Origin: Oceanospirillaceae bacterium
Lineage (GTDB): Bacteria; Pseudomonadota; Gammaproteobacteria; Pseudomonadales; Balneatricaceae
DNA length: 7,622 nt
Direction of reading: 5' to 3'
Assembly (NCBI GenBank): GCA_003523085.1
Contig: DPHD01000098.1
Coordinates: 15,443-23,064 of the forward strand
Part shown: positions 1-4,139 of the stretch, one piece after another
Layout of the letters: every line of letters starts with the position of its first letter
Position numbering within the stretch: the first letter of the stretch is position 1
Position numbers and translations under genes: made by a program
The notes under the pieces: generated by a model
What the model was told of the DNA's origin: nothing
Seen by the model: only the letters and a program-made list of their open reading frames with translations
Database searches by the model: none

Positions 1-10
1 GTACATAACG

Positions 11-40
11 TAAAAGGGAGTGCCGAAGCACTCCCTTTAA
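11..40 (-). terminator. Intrinsic terminator of rpsA
   Basis: An 11-bp perfect stem pairs 13-23 with 28-38. Read on the minus strand the loop is TTCG closed by a C-G pair, the extra-stable C(UUCG)G tetraloop. The stem ends in CCCTTT and the transcript continues TTACG, so the U-tract is short and partly inside the stem. It lies about 22 bases beyond the rpsA stop codon, the expected place for a Rho-independent terminator. The other strand also gives a stem followed by TTTAATAG, so it may stop transcription in both directions. Confidence 0.85.
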
Positions 41-61
41 TAGCTACAGGGGGTTAGCAGT

Positions 62-1738
62 TTATTGCTTGCCCATCTGTGCTTTGATCAAATCACCGAT
101 AGTGGTTGGACCATCAGTAGTCACTTCCATGTCGCGTACGTCACGGATAGCTTGCTTCTCGTCTGCTACGTCTTTCGCCTTGATAGACAAGTTGATAGCA
201 CGGTTACGACGATCTACGGCTACGATCTTAGCTTCAACACTGTCACCAACCTTAAGCTCGTTACGTGCGTCTTCAATACGATCGATGCTGATTTCAGAAG
301 CCTTAAGTACGGCGTCGATGCCTTCAGCAAGCTCAATTACAGCTTCCTTAGCTTCAACTGCCTTAACGGTACCAGTCACGATAGTGCCACGGTCATTAGC
401 AGCAACGTACTCGCTAAACGGATCGCTTTCTTGCTGCTTGATGCCTAGAGAAATACGCTCTTTCTCAGAATCTACAGACAAGATAACGGCGCTAACTTCG
501 TCGCCCTTCTTGTAGTCACGTAATGCAGCTTCGCCTTCTACATCCCAAGAGATGTCAGACATGTGCACTAGGCCGTCTAGGTCGCCTTCTAGGCCAACAA
601 AGATACCAAAGTCAGTGATGGTCTTGATGTTACCAACAACCTTGTCACCGGCCGCATACTTCTCAGCAAATTCAGCCCATGGATTACCCACACACTGCTT
701 GATGCCTAGGGAAATACGACGACGCTCTTGGTCTACGTCCAAGATCATCACTTCCATGGTGTCGCCAACGTTGACAACCTTAGATGGGTGGATGTTCTTG
801 TTAGTCCAAGACATTTCAGAAACGTGTACCAAACCTTCAACGCCGTCTTCGATAGACGCGAAGCAACCGTAGTCAGTTAGGTTAGTTACAGTAGCCTGGG
901 TGCGATGACCGTTCGGGTAACGTGCCTTGATGGACGCCCATGGATCTTCTTGCAACTGCTTAAGACCCAAAGATAACCGACCGCTGTCCTTATCAAACTT
1001 GATAACACGAACAGTGATTTCGTCACCTGGGTTCAACATGTCACTTGGGTGTGCGATACGCTTCCAAGCCATGTCTGTAATGTGTAATAGGCCGTCAACG
1101 CCGCCCAAATCTACGAACGCGCCGTAGTTAGTTAGGTTCTTAACGTAACCCTTAACGTCCATGCCTTCTTCAATGCTAGCCAACAATTCGTCACGCTGTG
1201 CGCTGTTCGCTTCTTGCATTACTGCGCGACGTGAAACAACCACGTTGTTGCGCTTTTGATCAAGCTTAATAAGCTTAAATTCAAGTTCCTGGCCTTCTAG
1301 GTGATCAACGTCGCGTACTGGACGAACATCTACCAATGAACCAGGTAAGAAACCCTGAATGTTGTTGATGGCAACAGTAAAGCCACCCTTAACCTTGCCG
1401 TTGATAACGCCAGTGATGGTCGCTTCTTCGTCAAAGGCAGTTTGCAACACATCCCACGCTTCGGCACGTTTGGCCTTTTCACGTGAAAGTTTGGTCTCAC
1501 CAATGCCGTCGTCGACACTTTCAAGAGACACCTTAATTTGATCGCCGATCTTCACTTCTACTTCACGAGAATCGTTATAGAATTCTTCGATAGGAATGAT
1601 GGCTTCAGACTTAAGGCCTGCGTGTACTGTTACCCAGTCGCCGTCGATGTCTAACACGGTGCCCATAACAACAGCACCAGGACGCATTTCAACAGCAATT
1701 ATGGATTCTTCAAATAGATCTGCAAAGCTTTCGCTCAT
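62..1738 (-). CDS. rpsA: 30S ribosomal protein S1
   Basis: S1 is the large mRNA-binding protein of the small ribosomal subunit. It brings structured or Shine-Dalgarno-poor mRNAs to the 30S subunit and unfolds them. The 558-residue product carries six S1 (OB-fold) repeats at about 21-87, 105-171, 192-260, 277-347, 364-434 and 451-520. The first two are divergent, as expected for the ribosome-docking repeats. Repeats 3-5 end in the SLGLKQ/SLGIKQ signature, and repeats 3-5 contain the typical YGAFVDL, YGCFASI and FGIFVGL strands. The N-terminus MSESFADLFEES is the conserved S2-binding segment. Length is essentially that of the E. coli protein (557). The ATG at 1738 is the family start; it has no Shine-Dalgarno sequence, which is normal for rpsA. 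The gene appears monocistronic here: it has its own promoter, leader and terminator, and the usual upstream partner cmk is missing. Confidence 0.98.
   Translation of the reverse strand: MSESFADLFEESIIAVEMRPGAVVMGTVLDIDGDWVTVHAGLKSEAIIPIEEFYNDSREVEVKIGDQIKVSLESVDDGIGETKLSREKAKRAEAWDVLQTAFDEEATITGVINGKVKGGFTVAINNIQGFLPGSLVDVRPVRDVDHLEGQELEFKLIKLDQKRNNVVVSRRAVMQEANSAQRDELLASIEEGMDVKGYVKNLTNYGAFVDLGGVDGLLHITDMAWKRIAHPSDMLNPGDEITVRVIKFDKDSGRLSLGLKQLQEDPWASIKARYPNGHRTQATVTNLTDYGCFASIEDGVEGLVHVSEMSWTNKNIHPSKVVNVGDTMEVMILDVDQERRRISLGIKQCVGNPWAEFAEKYAAGDKVVGNIKTITDFGIFVGLEGDLDGLVHMSDISWDVEGEAALRDYKKGDEVSAVILSVDSEKERISLGIKQQESDPFSEYVAANDRGTIVTGTVKAVEAKEAVIELAEGIDAVLKASEISIDRIEDARNELKVGDSVEAKIVAVDRRNRAINLSIKAKDVADEKQAIRDVRDMEVTTDGPTTIGDLIKAQMGKQ
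434..718 (-). repeat. Near-identical DNA repeat inside rpsA S1 repeats
   Basis: A 24-base stretch at 434-457 recurs at 695-718 with one difference (23 of 24). Both copies encode the end of an S1 repeat (ISLGIKQ region, repeats 4 and 5). The identity extends to third codon positions, so it reflects strong codon preference in a highly expressed gene or past internal recombination. Confidence 0.7.
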
Positions 1739-1750
1739 GTTTTATACCAG

Positions 1751-1786
1751 ACGTTGTGCAAGTCAAAGGTGCTTGCCAGACAACGC
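1751..1786 (-). promoter_or_regulatory. rpsA leader hairpin next to the start codon
   Basis: On the minus-strand transcript an imperfect hairpin ends 12 nt before the rpsA ATG. The outer stem is 7 bp (1780-1786 with 1751-1757, including one G-U pair) and the inner stem is 5 bp (GCAAG 1772-1776 complement with 1758-1762). A 3-nt bulge lies at 1777-1779 and the loop is 9 nt. Between hairpin and ATG the sequence is TCTGGTATAAAAC, without a Shine-Dalgarno motif. In E. coli and relatives the rpsA start region also lacks a good Shine-Dalgarno sequence and depends on leader hairpins that S1 itself recognises for autogenous repression. By analogy this is a candidate S1-responsive translation-initiation element. 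The pairing is seen; the regulatory role is inferred. Confidence 0.55.
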
Positions 1787-1835
1787 TCGTTTAGCCTGAA
1801 GGTCAGCTGCAACAGGGAAGTTAAGTGGACGCGGT

Positions 1836-1864
1836 GTGTCAGGAACTGACGCCTAAAATGACAC
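1836..1864 (-). other. Alternative stem-loops in the upper rpsA leader
   Basis: Two overlapping pairings are possible in the distal leader. One is a short hairpin with stem 1838-1842 / 1846-1850 (GTCAG with CTGAC, 3-nt loop). The other is a longer-range stem 1836-1841 / 1859-1864 (GTGTCA with TGACAC). They share bases 1838-1841 and so cannot form together. Several upstream hairpins are typical of gammaproteobacterial rpsA leaders, but short stems like these also occur by chance. Confidence 0.3.
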
Positions 1865-1880
1865 TAACGAATTTTGCGCG

Positions 1881-1936
1881 CGCGGTATTGTACACTGCCA
1901 GACAAATCCCATCAACCACAAAAAAACAACAAAAAG
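1881..1936 (-). promoter_or_regulatory. rpsA promoter with UP-like tract and GC discriminator
   Basis: Read leftward, a -35 box TTGATG (complement of 1910-1915) and a -10 box TACAAT (complement of 1887-1892) are separated by exactly 17 nt. The -35 box matches 4 of 6 consensus bases and the -10 box 5 of 6. Just upstream of -35, the complement of 1917-1936 is a T-rich tract resembling an UP element. The discriminator after the -10 begins ACCGCGCGCG, a GC-rich stretch typical of growth-rate-controlled and ppGpp-inhibited stable RNA and ribosomal protein promoters. The predicted transcription start is near 1880, giving a leader of roughly 140 nt before the rpsA ATG. Box matches are seen; stringent control is inferred. 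Confidence 0.7.
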
Positions 1937-2041
1937 ACCCTGTATTGTATAAAACTGAGCACTCAATAAATGCTAAGCTAAAAGCCTGCAGTGCCTTATA
2001 TTGCGCTTTTCGCCAACCTATTTTTAATTGTGCACAACAAG

Positions 2042-3148
2042 ATGATCAAAACCACGTCCATCACCTTTACCCTTATTGGCATAGTGCTGTTAGCTCAAGC
2101 ATTAAAACCCGCCTATATCATCTGTAAGCGAGAGCTGAATTGGGGCTGGCGTTCATTGGTCATCCTTATTAGTTTGTTTATTGTGGGATATGGCATCATG
2201 GCCATGGCCTTGTATCAGGCCAACAATGTAGACGCATTTGATTTGGTTGTGGCAACTATATTATTAGGTGGCAGTGTATTTGTGGCCTTGGTGATGAAAT
2301 TTAGCCTAGGTAGCATCAATAAAATTCGCGATATTAGCCGCCAAGAACATCACAATGCCCTATTAGATGAGCGCAACCGCACACTGCTAGCCCGCTTGCC
2401 GAACGCCGTAGCTGAACAAGAGTTCGAACTTCATTATCAACCCCTTATAGACACTCAAACGGATACTACTCAAGGCGTCGAATGTTTAATCCGTTGGCCG
2501 CAATCCGACGGCAGCGCTGTGGCTACCTCCGATTTCATCCAATTGGCCGAACAATCCAAGGTTATTGTCGATATTACTCGCTGGGTGATTAGCACCAGTT
2601 TAAAACAACTCGGCCTGTGGCACTCAAGTGGGCATAGGTTAGCCATACAAATAAATATTTCAGCGCGAGACTTAGACGAAGCGGACCTAGTCAGCTATAT
2701 CGTCCAACACCTACACAGCAACAAAGTCGAACCTAGTTGCTTAACCCTAGAAATCACTGAAAACCTAGTGATAAGCAATCAAATCGAATGCTTCAAAATC
2801 CTGCAACAACTAAGGGACCTAGGCGTAGGTATTAGTTTGGATGATTTTGGTACCGGTTATTCCTCTATGACACTACTTAATCAACTACCATTAAGCCAAA
2901 TAAAAATAGATCGTTCTTTTGTCATTGGCATGGAATACAACAGCAAACACATGACCATCGTGCAATCGACCCTAGACTTAGGCAGAAACATGGGCCTTGA
3001 GGTCATTGCCGAAGGCGTGGAGAATGCACAACAGGCACAACTACTTAAAGGCATGAACTGCGCCCTAATTCAAGGCTACCATTTAGCCAAACCAATGCCA
3101 GCCGAAAAACTTAACCAGTGGCTGAATCAACCCAGGCAATCATTCTAA
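2042..3148 (+). CDS. Membrane-anchored EAL-domain cyclic-di-GMP phosphodiesterase
   Basis: The predicted product (368 residues from the ATG at 2042) hydrolyses c-di-GMP to pGpG. Three membrane helices lie at about 7-27, 37-59 and 66-87, followed by a charged linker helix (89-122) and a cytoplasmic EAL domain from about 127 to the end. The signature is ECL rather than EAL, but the metal-ligand Glu147 is kept. The other active-site motifs are present: N205 (NISARDL), E237/E240 (LEITE), D267-D268 (DDFGTGYSS), K288 (IKIDRSF), E324 (AEGVE) and Q344 (QGYHLAKP). An active enzyme is therefore expected. There is no GGDEF domain. The start is uncertain: GTG codons at 1991 and 2030 are in frame and none of the candidates has a clear Shine-Dalgarno sequence. 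Starting at 1991 would add 17 hydrophobic residues. The stop overlaps the msrB start (TAATG), so it is the first gene of an operon with msrB and msrA. The membrane part has no sensory domain that I can name. Confidence 0.9.
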   Translation: MIKTTSITFTLIGIVLLAQALKPAYIICKRELNWGWRSLVILISLFIVGYGIMAMALYQANNVDAFDLVVATILLGGSVFVALVMKFSLGSINKIRDISRQEHHNALLDERNRTLLARLPNAVAEQEFELHYQPLIDTQTDTTQGVECLIRWPQSDGSAVATSDFIQLAEQSKVIVDITRWVISTSLKQLGLWHSSGHRLAIQINISARDLDEADLVSYIVQHLHSNKVEPSCLTLEITENLVISNQIECFKILQQLRDLGVGISLDDFGTGYSSMTLLNQLPLSQIKIDRSFVIGMEYNSKHMTIVQSTLDLGRNMGLEVIAEGVENAQQAQLLKGMNCALIQGYHLAKPMPAEKLNQWLNQPRQSF

Positions 3149-3591
3149 TGAGTTACCAAAAATCAGCCGCAGCAGTGGCAAAACTAACCCCCGAACAGTA
3201 CCGAGTAACGCAGCAAAATGGCACCGAACAACCGGGTACCGGCCCTTACCTAAACACCACACAAGCAGGCATCTACATTGATATTGTGTCTGGCGAACCA
3301 TTGTTTGCCTCAACCGACAAATATGAATCGGGTTGTGGCTGGCCCAGTTTTACCAAGCCCATTGCGACTGCCAACGTATTGGAAATTAATGATGTTTCCC
3401 TTGGCATGAGCAGAATAGAGGTAAGGTCTGCCCATGGCGACAGCCACCTAGGCCACGTGTTCACCGATGGCCCAGCAGACCGCGGTGGATTACGCTACTG
3501 TATCAATTCTGCGTCATTAACATTCATACCGCGCAGCGAAATGGCAGCCAAAGGCTACGCCAATTACTTAAATCAAGTGGAGGCACTCTAA
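3148..3591 (+). CDS. msrB: Peptide-methionine (R)-S-oxide reductase MsrB, zinc-less type
   Basis: MsrB reduces the R epimer of methionine sulfoxide in proteins, using thioredoxin as electron donor. The product has 147 residues. Visible motifs are GEPLFAS (49-55), SGCGWPSF (61-68), the HLGHVF core with H100 and H103, and RYCIN with the catalytic Cys118. Cys63 in GCGWPSF is positioned as the resolving cysteine. The two CxxC zinc motifs of E. coli-type MsrB are absent: their positions hold D45/S48 and S94/G97. It therefore belongs to the zinc-free group, resembling the MsrB halves of fused MsrAB proteins. With only two cysteines, both have assigned roles. An upstream GTG at 3118 is in frame, but the ATG at 3148, overlapping the EAL stop codon, fits the family N-terminus and operon layout better. 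There is no signal peptide, so it is cytoplasmic. Confidence 0.95.
   Translation: MSYQKSAAAVAKLTPEQYRVTQQNGTEQPGTGPYLNTTQAGIYIDIVSGEPLFASTDKYESGCGWPSFTKPIATANVLEINDVSLGMSRIEVRSAHGDSHLGHVFTDGPADRGGLRYCINSASLTFIPRSEMAAKGYANYLNQVEAL
3579..3583 (+). promoter_or_regulatory. Strong ribosome binding site of msrA
   Basis: GGAGG lies inside the last codons of msrB, 7 nt before the msrA ATG. It fixes that start and allows efficient initiation in addition to coupling through the TAATG overlap. The msrB start by contrast has only a weak AGG about 11 nt upstream. Confidence 0.75.
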
Positions 3592-4088
3592 TGTCAACAG
3601 AACGCGCAATACTCGCAGGGGGTTGTTTTTGGGGCATGCAGGATTTGATTCGCAACCTGACTGGTGTCATATCAACCCGCGTGGGTTACACCGGCGGCGA
3701 AGTGGCCAATGCTACTTATCAAAACCACGGCAATCACGCAGAAGCTATTGAGATCACTTTCGATAACCAGCTCACCAGCTTTCGGACCTTATTAGAGTTC
3801 TTCTTTCAAATACACGACCCCACAACCAAGCTACGCCAAGGCAATGATTTAGGTGCATCTTATCGGTCTGCCATTTACTTTGTGTCGGCACAACAAGAGG
3901 CAGAAGCACGCCGCACTATTGATGACGTGAATACATCGGGACTATGGCCTGGCACAGTGGTAACCGAACTGGAGCCAGCGAGTGATTTTTGGGAGGCTGA
4001 GGTAGAACACCAAGACTACTTACAAAATACACCCAATGGCTACACCTGTCATTTTCCACGTAAAGACTGGGTATTACCCACCCGCTAA
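3591..4088 (+). CDS. msrA: Peptide-methionine (S)-S-oxide reductase MsrA
   Basis: MsrA reduces the S epimer of methionine sulfoxide, complementing MsrB, with thioredoxin as recycling partner. The 165-residue product starts directly with the catalytic motif GGCFWG (nucleophile Cys12). It also shows VGYTGG (31-36), HAEAIEI with the acid Glu51, GNDLGASYRSAIY (84-96) with its conserved Asp and Tyr, and the C-terminal EVEHQDYL (137-144). Cys153 near the end is the likely resolving cysteine; it is the only other cysteine. There is no signal peptide, so the enzyme is cytoplasmic. It is shorter than E. coli MsrA because it lacks that protein's N-terminal extension. The ATG overlaps the msrB stop by one base (TAATG), making it the last gene of the EAL-msrB-msrA operon. 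It ends 21 bases from the stop codon of the convergent gene. Confidence 0.96.
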   Translation: MSTERAILAGGCFWGMQDLIRNLTGVISTRVGYTGGEVANATYQNHGNHAEAIEITFDNQLTSFRTLLEFFFQIHDPTTKLRQGNDLGASYRSAIYFVSAQQEAEARRTIDDVNTSGLWPGTVVTELEPASDFWEAEVEHQDYLQNTPNGYTCHFPRKDWVLPTR

Positions 4089-4092
4089 ATCG

Positions 4093-4139
4093 CTCAACAA
4101 GGTCTTATTCTAGCGGCTTGCGCATTCAACCTCGTTGAG
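4093..4139. terminator. Inverted repeat across convergent gene ends
   Basis: CTCAAC (4093-4098) pairs with GTTGAG (4134-4139). After one mismatch, AAGGT-side bases 4100-4103 pair with ACCT 4129-4132, giving a 10-bp stem with a 25-nt loop. It spans the gap between the msrA stop and the opposing gene and runs into the last codons of the latter. There is no U-tract on either side, so it is only a candidate bidirectional terminator or mRNA 3'-end stabiliser. Confidence 0.3.

Noticed and set aside
65..515. Plus-strand open frames of 127 and 148 codons opposite rpsA
   Set aside because: They are antisense shadows of a certain ribosomal protein gene, with no recognisable domain and no start signals.
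1948..1953. TATAAA as a possible -10 box for the EAL operon
   Set aside because: No -35 box is found at the right distance and no clear extended -10; A/T-rich DNA here makes such hexamers likely by chance. The operon promoter probably lies between 1916 and 2040 but cannot be placed.
1825..2127. Plus-strand open frame of 100 codons before the EAL gene
   Set aside because: It runs through the rpsA promoter and leader and overlaps the EAL gene in another frame. Its composition is not protein-like and no domain is recognisable.
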